64,000 nucleotides of DNA. Source: Flavobacteriaceae bacterium (GTDB lineage: Bacteria > Bacteroidota > Bacteroidia > Flavobacteriales > Flavobacteriaceae). A model generated the notes under the pieces. It saw only the letters and a list, made by a program, of their open reading frames with translations, did no database searches and was not told where the DNA came from. Made by a program: the position numbers and the translations under genes. Every line of letters begins with the position of its first letter. Position 1 is the first letter of the stretch. Below are positions 18,364 to 27,002 of the stretch, piece after piece. The DNA is taken from NCBI GenBank assembly GCA_029238125.1, contig JAQWGQ010000001.1:1-64000 (forward strand). The letters run 5' to 3'.

Positions 18364-18371
18364 TATATTTG
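18364..18371 (+). promoter_or_regulatory. marR promoter -7 box (TATATTTG)
   Basis: TATATTTG lies 30 bases upstream of the marR ATG. Its last two bases overlap the first of two palindromic operator-like sites, so a bound regulator would block transcription. Confidence 0.65.
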
Positions 18372-18395
18372 TACCTACAACATTTGTAAATACAA
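18369..18395 (+). promoter_or_regulatory. Twin TTGTA-NN-TACAA operators of marR
   Basis: Two copies of a 12-bp palindrome, TTGTAccTACAA (18369-18380) and TTGTAaaTACAA (18384-18395), lie 15 bases apart between the -7 box and the ATG. The half-site TTGTA/TACAA is typical of MarR-family operators. Autorepression by the adjacent MarR protein is the natural reading (inferred). Confidence 0.7.
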
Positions 18396-18401
18396 CTTAA
18401 T

Positions 18402-18821
18402 ATGTTAGCAAAATCATTGGTCGTTGAGAGTATGCGTTTAGGCCAATTTATGAGCGATGAAATCAGTTGTGCTTTACACCCCTATGGATTGAGTATTCAA
18501 CAGTTTAATGTATTGCGGATTTTGCGGGGATGTCAGGAAAATCCAGCATCACTGCAATACATCACCTCTCGAATGATTCACAAGACGAGTAATACAACGC
18601 GCATTGTGGATCGATTATTAGAGAAAAGACTGGTCGATCGTAAGCCCTGTGCTGAAAACCGGAGAATGGTTGAAATCAACATCACAAAAAAGGGACTTTC
18701 ACTGCTGACCACCATTGATCCTGTAATTGATAAAAAAGAAAATGAAGTCGCAAGAAGACTGTCCGAAAAAGAACTGACAGCTTTGCTAGACAACTACAAA
18801 AAACTATTCGTTAAACTTTAA
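18402..18821 (+). CDS. MarR family transcriptional regulator
   Basis: Winged-helix regulator of 139 residues. The DNA-binding part shows GLSIQQFNVLRILRGCQENP, then ITSRMIHKTSNTTRIVDRLL (recognition helix) and the wing RKPCAENRRMVEINITKKG. It is followed after 18 bases by a YceI gene in the same direction, a pairing I know from other flavobacteria. Two palindromes in its leader suggest self-regulation. The ligand is unknown. Confidence 0.9.
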   Translation: MLAKSLVVESMRLGQFMSDEISCALHPYGLSIQQFNVLRILRGCQENPASLQYITSRMIHKTSNTTRIVDRLLEKRLVDRKPCAENRRMVEINITKKGLSLLTTIDPVIDKKENEVARRLSEKELTALLDNYKKLFVKL

Positions 18822-18839
18822 TCTAAATTCAATTTTATT

Positions 18840-19397
18840 ATGAAAATTAAATCTAATCATCTACTTACACTGCTGTTGGTAACAACATTTGCTTTTGCCA
18901 GCGTCACTCCAATCCCTATCACTTCGGCAACGATTCTGTGGAAAGGGTATAAAGTGACTGGAGAGCACAATGGAACCATTGACCTAGCCACGGGTTCTCT
19001 GGAATTTGAAGACGGTCAACTTATTGGTGGTCAATTTGAAGTGAATATGACCACAATTACAGTTACTGATCTAGAAGGAAAATCAAAAAAGAGTTTGGAA
19101 GGACATCTCAAATCAGATGACTTTTTTGGCGTTGAGCAGTTTCCAACAGCCACAATGGTTATCACAAATGTTGAAAAAAATGACACTGGTTATGCCGTTA
19201 CGGGAGACTTTACCATCAAAGGATCAACTCATCCTGTTCGTTTCCCAATGACCGTAGAAGGAAATTCAGCCAAGGCTGAAGTCAAAATTGATCGTTCTAA
19301 ATACAATGTAAGATATGGCTCGAACAGCTTTTTTAACAATTTGGGAAATAAGGCAATCTACGATGAATTTGATCTCTCAATAACTTTACAATTTTAA
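18840..19397 (+). CDS. YceI family periplasmic protein
   Basis: Lipocalin-like protein that binds isoprenoid or other lipids in its barrel. It has 185 residues with a signal peptide (MKIKSNHLLTLLLVTTFAFA). The domain begins ATILWKGYKVTGEHNGTIDL and contains the family segment HLKSDDFFGVEQFPTATMVI and GDFTIKGSTHPVRFPM. It is co-directional with marR, so regulation in response to a membrane or oxidative signal is plausible. Confidence 0.92.
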   Translation: MKIKSNHLLTLLLVTTFAFASVTPIPITSATILWKGYKVTGEHNGTIDLATGSLEFEDGQLIGGQFEVNMTTITVTDLEGKSKKSLEGHLKSDDFFGVEQFPTATMVITNVEKNDTGYAVTGDFTIKGSTHPVRFPMTVEGNSAKAEVKIDRSKYNVRYGSNSFFNNLGNKAIYDEFDLSITLQF

Positions 19398-19401
19398 AAA
19401 T

Positions 19402-19485
19402 ATGAAAATCGATCGTCCGAAATGCGGTTGTGGAAACACACAAAACCCTGATGGGTATTGTGATGGGTCGCACAACAGTAAATAA
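19402..19485 (+). CDS. CDGSH-type iron-sulfur miniprotein
   Basis: A 27-residue protein starting four bases after the YceI stop codon. It contains KCGCGNTQNPDGYCDGSH, with the three cysteines and one histidine that hold a 2Fe-2S cluster in CDGSH proteins. Compared with the classical CxCxx(S/T)xxxPxCDGxH spacing there are two extra residues (Asp-Gly) after the proline. It is about half the length of ordinary single-CDGSH proteins. The tight spacing suggests it is translated from the marR-yceI mRNA. Confidence 0.75.
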   Translation: MKIDRPKCGCGNTQNPDGYCDGSHNSK

Positions 19486-19498
19486 TTTTTCATTTGAG

Positions 19499-19529
19499 TT
19501 GTCTAGTTGACACTTGATTTATATATTTG
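19499..19529 (+). promoter_or_regulatory. Promoter of the trp operon
   Basis: TTG (19499-19501) and TATATTTG (19522-19529) are 20 bases apart. The expected start is near 19535-19537, at or just before the leader-peptide ATG at 19538. Confidence 0.7.
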
Positions 19530-19537
19530 AATCGTAA

Positions 19538-19585
19538 ATGAAAAATATCAATACTTGGTGGTCTGCTTGCTACGCACAGTCGTGA
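19538..19585 (+). CDS. trpL: trp operon leader peptide with tandem Trp codons
   Basis: A 15-codon frame reads MKNINTWWSACYAQS and ends in TGA. The two adjacent TGG codons (19556-19561) are the signature of a ribosome-stalling trp leader. The stop codon lies inside the 5' arm of an antiterminator (19577-19585) that can pair with the terminator's 3' arm. The peptide is almost certainly regulatory. It lies 68 bases upstream of trpE. Confidence 0.85.
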   Translation: MKNINTWWSACYAQS

Positions 19586-19608
19586 GGCACACCTTGTATA
19601 TCTATACC

Positions 19609-19638
19609 AAAGGGCTTGTCATCACGACAGGCCTTTTT
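19609..19638 (+). terminator. trp attenuator terminator
   Basis: GGGCTTGTC and GACAGGCCT pair (with two G-T pairs) around the loop ATCAC and are followed by a run of seven T residues, a standard intrinsic terminator. The alternative structure pairs CAGTCGTGA (19577-19585) with TCACGACAG (19622-19630), eight of nine positions matched, which destroys the terminator. Confidence 0.85.
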
Positions 19639-19652
19639 TTATTGTGAAAACT

Positions 19653-21050
19653 ATGAAGTACACACTACAGACACATCATCGCAAATTGCTCATCGATACC
19701 ACGACGCCTGTCAATATGTATTTGAAAATCAGAGACAATTTCCCAAATAGCATCCTTTTGGAAAGCTCGGATTATGGAGTCAACGACAATAGTGTGGCCT
19801 ATATCTGTTTTAATCCCATTGCCGACATCAAGCTCCAAAATCAGACGTTGTCCATGCGCTATCCAGATGGGAAGTCCAAACAAATCCAACTGGCAGATAA
19901 CGAACGTGTGGCCAAATATTGCAGTGATTTTGCCAAGCAGTTTTCAGGAAATTTTAAATCTAAGAGATTTGTGACCAACGGCTTTTTTGGCTTTACCTCC
20001 TATGACGCTGTTCAGCATTTTGAAGACATTCAGTTTTCGAAAAAAGAAGAAGATGTTCACATTCCACAACTGTATTATGCTCTTTTTCAAAATGTTATTG
20101 CGATTAATGTCTTCAACAATGAGGCCCATCTCTATGCACATTGTTATCAGATCGAGAACAATCTAAATGAGGTTGTTGCCGTTTTACAAGGACCAAACCC
20201 CACAACGCATTCTTTTTCACGTCAAGGTGAATCCCATTCCAATTTGACAGATGATGAATTTGTCGAACTTGTCAGAAAGGGAATTCATCATTGCTATCGC
20301 GGGGATGTATTTCAGATTGTGTTGTCGCGACGCTTTTCACAACCATTTGTTGGGGATGACTTCACACTATATCGTGTCCTTCGGTCGGTCAACCCGTCCC
20401 CCTATTTATTTTATTTTGATTTTGGAGATTACCAAATTTTTGGCAGTTCGCCCGAAGCACAATTGGTTGTTAAGGATGGAAAAGCAGAGATTCATCCGAT
20501 TGCGGGCACCTTTCGCAGAACCGGGAACGACAAACAGGATGCCGAGCGTGCTAAGGAACTGGCAAAAGATCAAAAAGAGAATAGCGAGCATGTGATGCTC
20601 GTCGATTTGGCAAGGAACGACCTCAGTCGAAACGGCAATCGTGTACAGGTCGAAAAAAACAGAGAGATTCAATTCTATTCTCACGTTATTCATCTTGTAT
20701 CTAAGGTCACTGCGATGAAAAAAGAAAACCGAGACACAATGGAAATTGTGGCTGACACCTTCCCTGCTGGTACGCTGAGTGGAGCACCCAAGCATCGGGC
20801 GATGCAACTTATCGATGAATACGAAAATCGAAGTCGTGCTTTTTATGGTGGTGCAATTGGATTTATGGACTTTGACGGTAATTATAATCATGCCATTATC
20901 ATTCGCTCTTTTTTGAGCAAAAACAATGTCTTGCACTATCAAGCTGGTGCTGGAGTGGTGTCGGAGTCCAAACCCGAAAACGAACTACAAGAAGTCTATA
21001 ACAAATTGGGAGCCCTCAACAAGGCCTTGGAAGAAGCTGAAAAACTATAA
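19653..21050 (+). CDS. trpE: Anthranilate synthase component I
   Basis: Converts chorismate to anthranilate with the TrpG glutaminase; first enzyme of tryptophan synthesis. The ATG at 19653 gives 465 residues; an in-frame GTG at 19644 is less likely. The N-terminal NSILLESSDYG carries the LLES feedback site for tryptophan. The catalytic domain shows RRFSQPF, FYFDFGDYQIFGSSPE, IHPIAGTFRRTG and the FPAGTLSGAPKHRAMQLID segment. It is the first gene after the attenuator and 2 bases from trpG. Confidence 0.97.
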   Translation: MKYTLQTHHRKLLIDTTTPVNMYLKIRDNFPNSILLESSDYGVNDNSVAYICFNPIADIKLQNQTLSMRYPDGKSKQIQLADNERVAKYCSDFAKQFSGNFKSKRFVTNGFFGFTSYDAVQHFEDIQFSKKEEDVHIPQLYYALFQNVIAINVFNNEAHLYAHCYQIENNLNEVVAVLQGPNPTTHSFSRQGESHSNLTDDEFVELVRKGIHHCYRGDVFQIVLSRRFSQPFVGDDFTLYRVLRSVNPSPYLFYFDFGDYQIFGSSPEAQLVVKDGKAEIHPIAGTFRRTGNDKQDAERAKELAKDQKENSEHVMLVDLARNDLSRNGNRVQVEKNREIQFYSHVIHLVSKVTAMKKENRDTMEIVADTFPAGTLSGAPKHRAMQLIDEYENRSRAFYGGAIGFMDFDGNYNHAIIIRSFLSKNNVLHYQAGAGVVSESKPENELQEVYNKLGALNKALEEAEKL

Positions 21051-21052
21051 CT

Positions 21053-21613
21053 ATGCATATACTTGTCATTGATAATTACGATTCTTTTACCTATAATTTG
21101 GTTCATTATCTCGAAGATCTCGATTGTATGGTAACCGTAAAGCGAAACGACCAACTGAATATCGAAGAGGTAGCGGATTATGATAAAATCGTATTGTCTC
21201 CTGGCCCTGGAATTCCAGACGAAGCAGGGCTGTTAAAACCCATCATCGCGGCCTATGCCAAAACAAAGCCCATTTTGGGAGTTTGTTTGGGGCATCAAGC
21301 TATTGGTGAAGTTTTTGGTGGCACCCTGACCAACCTCGACAAGGTCTATCATGGCGTAGCAACCCCTATTCAAGTTCTTGTCGACGACCCACTTTTTGCG
21401 GGCTTGGATAAGCAATTTGAAGTTGGACGTTATCACTCTTGGGTGGTAGAAAAGCCCTTACCTGATGAGCTTGTCCTTTTGGCTGAAGAAGACCATGGGC
21501 AAGTGATGGCGATGAAACATAAAGTGTACGACATTTATGGTGTTCAATTTCACCCTGAGTCCATTTTAAGCCCCGAGGGGAAGCAATTGTTAAACAACTG
21601 GTTAAAGATGTAA
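21053..21613 (+). CDS. trpG: Anthranilate synthase component II (glutamine amidotransferase)
   Basis: Supplies ammonia from glutamine to TrpE. At 186 residues it is a free-standing amidotransferase, not fused to TrpD. The nucleophile is in LGVCLGHQAIGEVFGG and the His-Glu pair in YGVQFHPESILS. The N-terminal NYDSFTYNLVHYL and SPGPGIPDEAG are typical. Confidence 0.97.
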   Translation: MHILVIDNYDSFTYNLVHYLEDLDCMVTVKRNDQLNIEEVADYDKIVLSPGPGIPDEAGLLKPIIAAYAKTKPILGVCLGHQAIGEVFGGTLTNLDKVYHGVATPIQVLVDDPLFAGLDKQFEVGRYHSWVVEKPLPDELVLLAEEDHGQVMAMKHKVYDIYGVQFHPESILSPEGKQLLNNWLKM

Positions 21614-21614
21614 A

Positions 21615-22610
21615 ATGAAAGCGATATTAGAAAAACGAGTCCAAAATCAAAGCTTGACAAAAGACGAGGCTAAAAACACCTTGCTTGACATTGGGCAAGG
21701 CAAATGCAATTCGCATCAAGTAGCAGCATTTTTAACCACCTATATGATGCGCCCGATTACAATCGACGAGCTTTCAGGTTTTCGTGCTGCTCTGCTAGAC
21801 CTTTGTGTTGCCATTGACTTGTCGGACTATGACCCCATTGACCTATGTGGCACCGGCGGAGACGGAAAAGACACCTTTAATATCTCCACGCTTGCCTCTT
21901 TTGTGACGGCTGGTGCTGGAGTCCCTGTAGCAAAACACGGAAACTATGGTGTTTCTTCTTCCTGTGGATCGAGTAATGTGATGGAACACTTGGGTATTCG
22001 ATTTTCGAACGAACAAGACTTTTTACAAAACTGTATCGAAAAGGCAGGGATTTGTGTTCTTCATGCACCTTTATTTCATCCCGCCATGAAGCATGTTGCT
22101 CCCATTCGACGTGATCTCGGAATAAAAACCTTTTTTAATATGCTAGGGCCCCTTGTAAATCCGTCCAAACCCAACAAACAAATGGTGGGCGTATTTAACC
22201 TTGAACTTCAACGCATTTATCGCTATGTCCTGGAAGAGACCAACCAACAATACAGTATACTCTATGCCTTAGACGGCTATGATGAAATCTCCCTCACAGG
22301 CGATACAAAAGTGGTGTCTAACAGTGGAACTGCAACGATCAACGCGGCCAGCTTTGGCTTAGAAGAACTGGAACCTTTACAAATCGGAGGTGGTAACTCG
22401 GTAGATGCTGCTGCTGCTATTTTTATGGGTGTGTTAGAAGGCAAAAGCACAGAAGCGCAAAAACAAGTGGTTTGCGCCAACGCTGGTATTGCCATCGCCA
22501 CTGCCAAAGCATGTAGCATACAAGAGGGCTATACCGATGCTGCAGAATCAATCGAATCGGGCAAAGCACTTCAAGCACTACAAGCCCTTCAACAACTCAG
22601 CGCAAAATGA
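21615..22610 (+). CDS. trpD: Anthranilate phosphoribosyltransferase
   Basis: Transfers phosphoribose from PRPP to anthranilate. The 331-residue protein has the PRPP-binding glycine loop DLCGTGGDGKDTFNIST, the KHGNYGVSSSCGSSNVME segment and NMLGPLVNPSKP. It starts one base after trpG and overlaps trpC by 4 bases, indicating translational coupling. Confidence 0.97.
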   Translation: MKAILEKRVQNQSLTKDEAKNTLLDIGQGKCNSHQVAAFLTTYMMRPITIDELSGFRAALLDLCVAIDLSDYDPIDLCGTGGDGKDTFNISTLASFVTAGAGVPVAKHGNYGVSSSCGSSNVMEHLGIRFSNEQDFLQNCIEKAGICVLHAPLFHPAMKHVAPIRRDLGIKTFFNMLGPLVNPSKPNKQMVGVFNLELQRIYRYVLEETNQQYSILYALDGYDEISLTGDTKVVSNSGTATINAASFGLEELEPLQIGGGNSVDAAAAIFMGVLEGKSTEAQKQVVCANAGIAIATAKACSIQEGYTDAAESIESGKALQALQALQQLSAK

Positions 22611-23389
22611 ACATCCTTCAACAGATTGTAAACGATATTCAAAAGGACTTGGTGCTTAAAAAGCAAATTGTTCCAATTGACCGACTTGAGTCTAGTCCAC
22701 TATTTGAACGGCAGACCAATTCACTGAGTAAACGTATTGTCGAAACCGAGGGTATTATCGCAGAACACAAACGTCGATCTCCGTCCAAGCCAAATATCAA
22801 TTTTAGTCTTCGCCTGACGGATGTTGCGCAGGGCTATGCGTCGGCAGGGGTGGCAGGAATGTCCGTGCTGACCAATAACCAATACTTTGGCGGTTCGATC
22901 GAAGACTTACTCCTCGCACGCCAGGCCTGCGAACTCCCTCTATTACGAAAAGAATTTATGGTTGACGAATACCAAGTTTTAGAAGCCAAGGCCAATGGAG
23001 CAGATGCGATTTTGTTGATCGCAGCTTGTTTACAAAGACAAGACATTCAAACCCTTTCAACACTTGCACATCAACTCGGAATGGAGGTCTTATTGGAGGT
23101 TCACAATGCGGATGAATTGGAAAAGTCCATCATGCCATCTATCGATATGATCGGAGTAAACAACAGAGATCTCACAAGCTTTCGTGTCAGTCTGGAAACA
23201 AGTAAATCCCTGGTCGATCAAATCCCTACCGAATTTGTCAAATTGTCGGAAAGTGGACTCTCCTCACCAGAAAGTGTTTTCGAACTGCGTGACTGTGGAT
23301 ACCAAGGATTTTTAATGGGGGAACACTTTATGAAAGAAGATAACCCTGGGACGTCGGCAAAAAACTTTATCAAATTACTAGCAAAATGA
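22607..23389 (+). CDS. trpC: Indole-3-glycerol phosphate synthase
   Basis: Closes the indole ring, yielding indole-3-glycerol phosphate. The 260-residue TIM barrel contains GIIAEHKRRSPSK with the catalytic lysine region, VLTNNQYFGGS, LLRKEFMVDEYQV, GVNNRDLTSF and KLSESGL near the phosphate site. It is separate from trpF, which follows with a 4-base overlap. Confidence 0.97.
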   Translation: MNILQQIVNDIQKDLVLKKQIVPIDRLESSPLFERQTNSLSKRIVETEGIIAEHKRRSPSKPNINFSLRLTDVAQGYASAGVAGMSVLTNNQYFGGSIEDLLLARQACELPLLRKEFMVDEYQVLEAKANGADAILLIAACLQRQDIQTLSTLAHQLGMEVLLEVHNADELEKSIMPSIDMIGVNNRDLTSFRVSLETSKSLVDQIPTEFVKLSESGLSSPESVFELRDCGYQGFLMGEHFMKEDNPGTSAKNFIKLLAK

Positions 23390-23997
23390 AACTCAAAGTT
23401 TGTGGCATGCGGGACTCTAAAAATATAGTGGCTTTGGCGAGTCTCCAACCGGATTATATGGGTTTTATCTTTTGGGAACCTTCCAAACGATATTGTGCAA
23501 CTATTCCGTCTGATATTCCCAATCCCATCAAAAAAGTAGGGGTCTTTGTCGACGAAACAACAGAACTGATCAAAGCAAAAGTTAAATTATATGGACTTGA
23601 TGCCGTTCAACTGCACGGCGACGAAAGCCCGAGCCAATGCGCTGCATTATTGAGCTTGTGCGAAGTGATTAAGGCCTTTCGAATAGGCCCTGATTTTGAT
23701 TTTAACATCCTTGCCCCCTATCGAGACCATTGCAACTATTTTCTATTTGACACCCAAGGTCCACTTCCTGGTGGGAATGGTACCGCTTTTGACTGGAAAA
23801 TCCTGATGGGCTACTCACTAGATACGCCTTTTTTTCTCAGCGGAGGCATCGGTCTAGGTCATGTGGATGCAATTGCCGAAATTCGCAAACGCAATCTACC
23901 AATTTACGCATTGGACATCAACAGCCAATTTGAAAGTGAGCCAGGGGTAAAAAAAATTGAAGAGATTAGAGATTTTAAAAAACGTGTACAGCTATGA
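23386..23997 (+). CDS. trpF: Phosphoribosylanthranilate isomerase
   Basis: Amadori isomerase of the pathway. At 203 residues it shows LKVCGMRDSKNI with the catalytic cysteine, MGFIFWEPSKRY, DAVQLHGDESP, FLFDTQGPLPGGNGTAFDW with the general acid aspartate, and FLSGGIGLGHV. Overlaps trpB by 4 bases. Confidence 0.96.
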   Translation: MKLKVCGMRDSKNIVALASLQPDYMGFIFWEPSKRYCATIPSDIPNPIKKVGVFVDETTELIKAKVKLYGLDAVQLHGDESPSQCAALLSLCEVIKAFRIGPDFDFNILAPYRDHCNYFLFDTQGPLPGGNGTAFDWKILMGYSLDTPFFLSGGIGLGHVDAIAEIRKRNLPIYALDINSQFESEPGVKKIEEIRDFKKRVQL

Positions 23998-25175
23998 GTT
24001 ATCATGTGAATGAAAAAGGATATTATGGAGATTTCGGAGGGGCATATATTCCCGAAATGCTCTATCCAAATGTAGAGGAATTGAGACGAAATTATTTAGA
24101 AATTACAGCACAAGCGGATTTCAAATCTGAATTTGACCAGCTCCTCCGCAACTATGTCGGTCGGCCAACTCCCCTTTACTATGCATCTCGACTTTCAGAA
24201 AAATACAACACCAAAATCTATCTCAAGCGAGAAGACCTTTGTCATACTGGAGCACATAAAATCAACAATACTATCGGTCAAATCTTGGTCGCAAAACGAT
24301 TGGGAAAAAACCGCATTATTGCGGAGACTGGTGCAGGACAACATGGGGTTGCCACCGCGACGGTCTGTGCGCTCATGGGAATTCAGTGCGTTGTGTATAT
24401 GGGGGAATTAGACATCAAACGCCAAGCACCAAATGTAGCACGCATGAAAATGCTCGGGGCAGAAGTACGCGCTGCACAATCGGGGAGTAAAACACTCAAG
24501 GATGCAACCAACGAAGCTATTCGCGATTGGATTAACAATCCTGTGGACACACACTACATCATTGGTTCTGTGGTTGGGCCACACCCCTATCCTGACATGG
24601 TTGCTCGCTTTCAAGCGATCATCAGTGAGGAGTGCAAAGTTCAACTCCTTGAAGCAGAAGGCCGTGACTATCCCGATCATGTAGTCGCTTGTGTGGGTGG
24701 TGGTAGCAATGCTGCTGGCTTATACTATCACTACCTAGATGACAAGCGCGTAAATATAATCGCTGTTGAAGCGGCTGGCAAAGGAATTGACACTGGTGAG
24801 AGTGCAGCCACCTCAGCCCTTGGGAAAGAGGGAATTATACACGGGAGCAAAACTCTACTGATGCAAACCGAAGATGGACAAATTACTGAACCCTACTCCA
24901 TATCCGCTGGACTCGATTATCCAGGTGTTGGTCCCATGCATGCGCATCTGTTTCGATCCAAACGTGCGGAGTTTATCTCGATTCCAGACCAAGAAGCTAT
25001 GGATTGGGGACTCACCCTATCCCAAACCGAAGGGATTATCCCTGCGATTGAAACAGCACATGCCTTTGCCGTTTTAGATGAGAGAGCGTTTGAACCCGAT
25101 GAGATCGTATTGTTTAATTGCTCTGGCCGAGGTGACAAAGATCTGGATACCTATATTGATTATTTTAAATTGTAA
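23994..25175 (+). CDS. trpB: Tryptophan synthase beta chain
   Basis: PLP enzyme that joins indole to serine. It has 393 residues. The PLP lysine is in LCHTGAHKINNTIGQ; the phosphate-binding loop is VVACVGGGSNAAGLYYHY; AETGAGQHGVATATVCALMG is the indole/serine active-site segment. This is the standard TrpB1 form that pairs with TrpA, which begins at its last base. Confidence 0.98.
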   Translation: MSYHVNEKGYYGDFGGAYIPEMLYPNVEELRRNYLEITAQADFKSEFDQLLRNYVGRPTPLYYASRLSEKYNTKIYLKREDLCHTGAHKINNTIGQILVAKRLGKNRIIAETGAGQHGVATATVCALMGIQCVVYMGELDIKRQAPNVARMKMLGAEVRAAQSGSKTLKDATNEAIRDWINNPVDTHYIIGSVVGPHPYPDMVARFQAIISEECKVQLLEAEGRDYPDHVVACVGGGSNAAGLYYHYLDDKRVNIIAVEAAGKGIDTGESAATSALGKEGIIHGSKTLLMQTEDGQITEPYSISAGLDYPGVGPMHAHLFRSKRAEFISIPDQEAMDWGLTLSQTEGIIPAIETAHAFAVLDERAFEPDEIVLFNCSGRGDKDLDTYIDYFKL

Positions 25176-25936
25176 TGAATCGAATAAACAAAACGCTAAG
25201 CCAAGACAAAAAACTTTTGTCCATCTACTTCACAGCTGGCTTTCCCCAGCTAGAGGATACGGTACCAATTTTGGAGCAATTGCAAGAAGCAAATGTGGAT
25301 ATGATCGAATTGGGACTCCCGTTTTCCGATCCGCTTGCCGATGGACCTACGATACAGGAAAGCTCTACCCAAGCCCTGCGTAATGGCATGACCTCCGACA
25401 AACTCTTTAGCCAACTCGAAGGCATTCGTGATCGCATTCATGTTCCCTTGATTGTGATGGGATATTTTAATCCCATGATGCAGTATGGGGTTGAACGCTT
25501 TTGCAAACGATGCCAAGAAGTGGGTATCGATGGGCTTATCATACCAGACCTACCAGCAGATGTCTATCACGAGCAATACCAAAACTTATTTCAGCAATAT
25601 GGACTGCGCAATATGTTTTTAATTACACCCCAAACTCCTGACGAACGCATTCGTTATATCGACCAAGTATCAGAGGGCTTTATCTATATGGTCTCAAGCG
25701 CAGCAACCACTGGAGCACAAGGGAGTTTTGGAGACGCCCAACAGCACTATTTTCAACGAATCGCTGACATGAAACTCCAGTCCAAACTTCTCGTCGGATT
25801 TGGAATCAGCAATGCAGAAACCTATCAAGCGGCTGTAGCCCATAGTCAAGGCGCGATTATTGGCTCGGCTTTTATCAAGCACTTGGAAGCAAATGGCAAC
25901 CAAAGTGTGAAAGAGTTTGTCAAGACAATTCGATAG
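25175..25936 (+). CDS. trpA: Tryptophan synthase alpha chain
   Basis: Cleaves indole-3-glycerol phosphate and channels indole to TrpB. The 253-residue TIM barrel has the catalytic Glu in DMIELGLPFSDPLADGPTIQ, the catalytic Asp in GLIIPDLPADVYHEQY and the phosphate-site VGFGISNAE. The start codon overlaps the trpB stop (TAATG). It is the last gene of the operon; no clear terminator follows. Confidence 0.97.
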   Translation: MNRINKTLSQDKKLLSIYFTAGFPQLEDTVPILEQLQEANVDMIELGLPFSDPLADGPTIQESSTQALRNGMTSDKLFSQLEGIRDRIHVPLIVMGYFNPMMQYGVERFCKRCQEVGIDGLIIPDLPADVYHEQYQNLFQQYGLRNMFLITPQTPDERIRYIDQVSEGFIYMVSSAATTGAQGSFGDAQQHYFQRIADMKLQSKLLVGFGISNAETYQAAVAHSQGAIIGSAFIKHLEANGNQSVKEFVKTIR

Positions 25937-26252
25937 ACCCAGATATAAGTTAATAGGGAAAAGAGTGTTTTTAACACTTGAATAAAGTATTTTATCACTC
26001 CTGCCTCGGGCAGGTAAACCTATCTAACTGTAGGTGGTCACGACAAACAAAGGAATAAAAACGTACATTTGTCTTAGACGAATCCCCAAGTCTTTTTTAC
26101 AAAAGATTCCAGTTATATTTTTTAAACATCAATTTGGGGTTCCAAAACCGCTTTAGGTTTTATTATTATAATCCAGATTGATAGCTCCTATATGAGATTT
26201 TCAGTCTAACACAGATAAATAAGTATAAACAAATCGTAAAACAACAACCCCA
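25937..26252 (+). other. Non-coding gap after the trp operon
   Basis: About 316 bases with no convincing gene. It holds a weak AGTGTT/AACACT hairpin (25964-25978), a perfect CCTGCC-TCG-GGCAGG hairpin (26000-26014) without a T-run, and a TACATTTG -7-like box (26064-26071) that could be the methyltransferase promoter with a long leader. No homology or conserved motif was recognised. Confidence 0.5.
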
Positions 26253-26987
26253 ATGAAAACAGATTACAACCAAATTTCGATTGAGTACCAATTATCAAAA
26301 CTTCAACCTTGGCGAAAGCATGTAGAAGCATATACCTTCTTCAATCTTTTGGGACATCTCACAAATCAAAGCGTTTTAGACCTTGCCTGTGGAGAGGGTT
26401 TTTATACACGACAACTCAAATTGCGGGGAGCAAGCAAAGTAGTGGGCATAGATATATCAGAAAAAATGATTGCATTGGCAGAAAAAGCCGAGCAGAGAAA
26501 CCCATTAGGGATTGACTATCACGTCCAAGACGTGGTTGATCTAGATCTCAAGCAAACATTTGATCTCATCAGTGCCGCTTATTTACTCAACTATGCCAAA
26601 AACCTTGAAGAACTAGTTGCCTTTGCAAAATCCATTTCTAGGCATTTAAAGCCAGGCGGACGATTTGTAACCATCAACAGCAATCCAGACTTCCATGCGC
26701 CAGCTGAAGTATTGCGCAAGTATGGGTTTACACGCCAAAATGAAAGCTGGTCGGAAGGGAGCCCAATTATCTATCGTTTTTTTCAGGAAGATGACAGCCA
26801 TTTTGATATCGTGAACTACCATCTCGAAAAATCGACTCATAAATTGGCTTTTGAAACAGTGGGCTTGACAAAGGTCAATTGGCATCCTGTGCAATTGACT
26901 CCAGAACTCAAAAAAGATACAGACAAGGCGTTTTGGAAAACGATGATTCAAACACAACCAATCATCGGGTTGTCCTGTAGTTGGTAA
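26253..26987 (+). CDS. Class I SAM-dependent methyltransferase
   Basis: Protein of 244 residues with motif I VLDLACGEGFYTRQL, the acidic end of beta-2 in KVVGIDISEKMI, and a DLISAAYLLNYA motif IV region. The remaining C-terminal part is not diagnostic, so the substrate (small molecule more likely than nucleic acid) cannot be assigned. It stands alone and faces yaaA tail to tail with a 15-base gap. Confidence 0.85.
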   Translation: MKTDYNQISIEYQLSKLQPWRKHVEAYTFFNLLGHLTNQSVLDLACGEGFYTRQLKLRGASKVVGIDISEKMIALAEKAEQRNPLGIDYHVQDVVDLDLKQTFDLISAAYLLNYAKNLEELVAFAKSISRHLKPGGRFVTINSNPDFHAPAEVLRKYGFTRQNESWSEGSPIIYRFFQEDDSHFDIVNYHLEKSTHKLAFETVGLTKVNWHPVQLTPELKKDTDKAFWKTMIQTQPIIGLSCSW

Positions 26988-27002
26988 GTTTTCCGAGGGT
27001 AA

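Noticed and set aside
26000..26014. CCTGCC-TCG-GGCAGG hairpin after the trp operon as a terminator
   Set aside because: No T-run on either strand; left as an unexplained hairpin in the gap.
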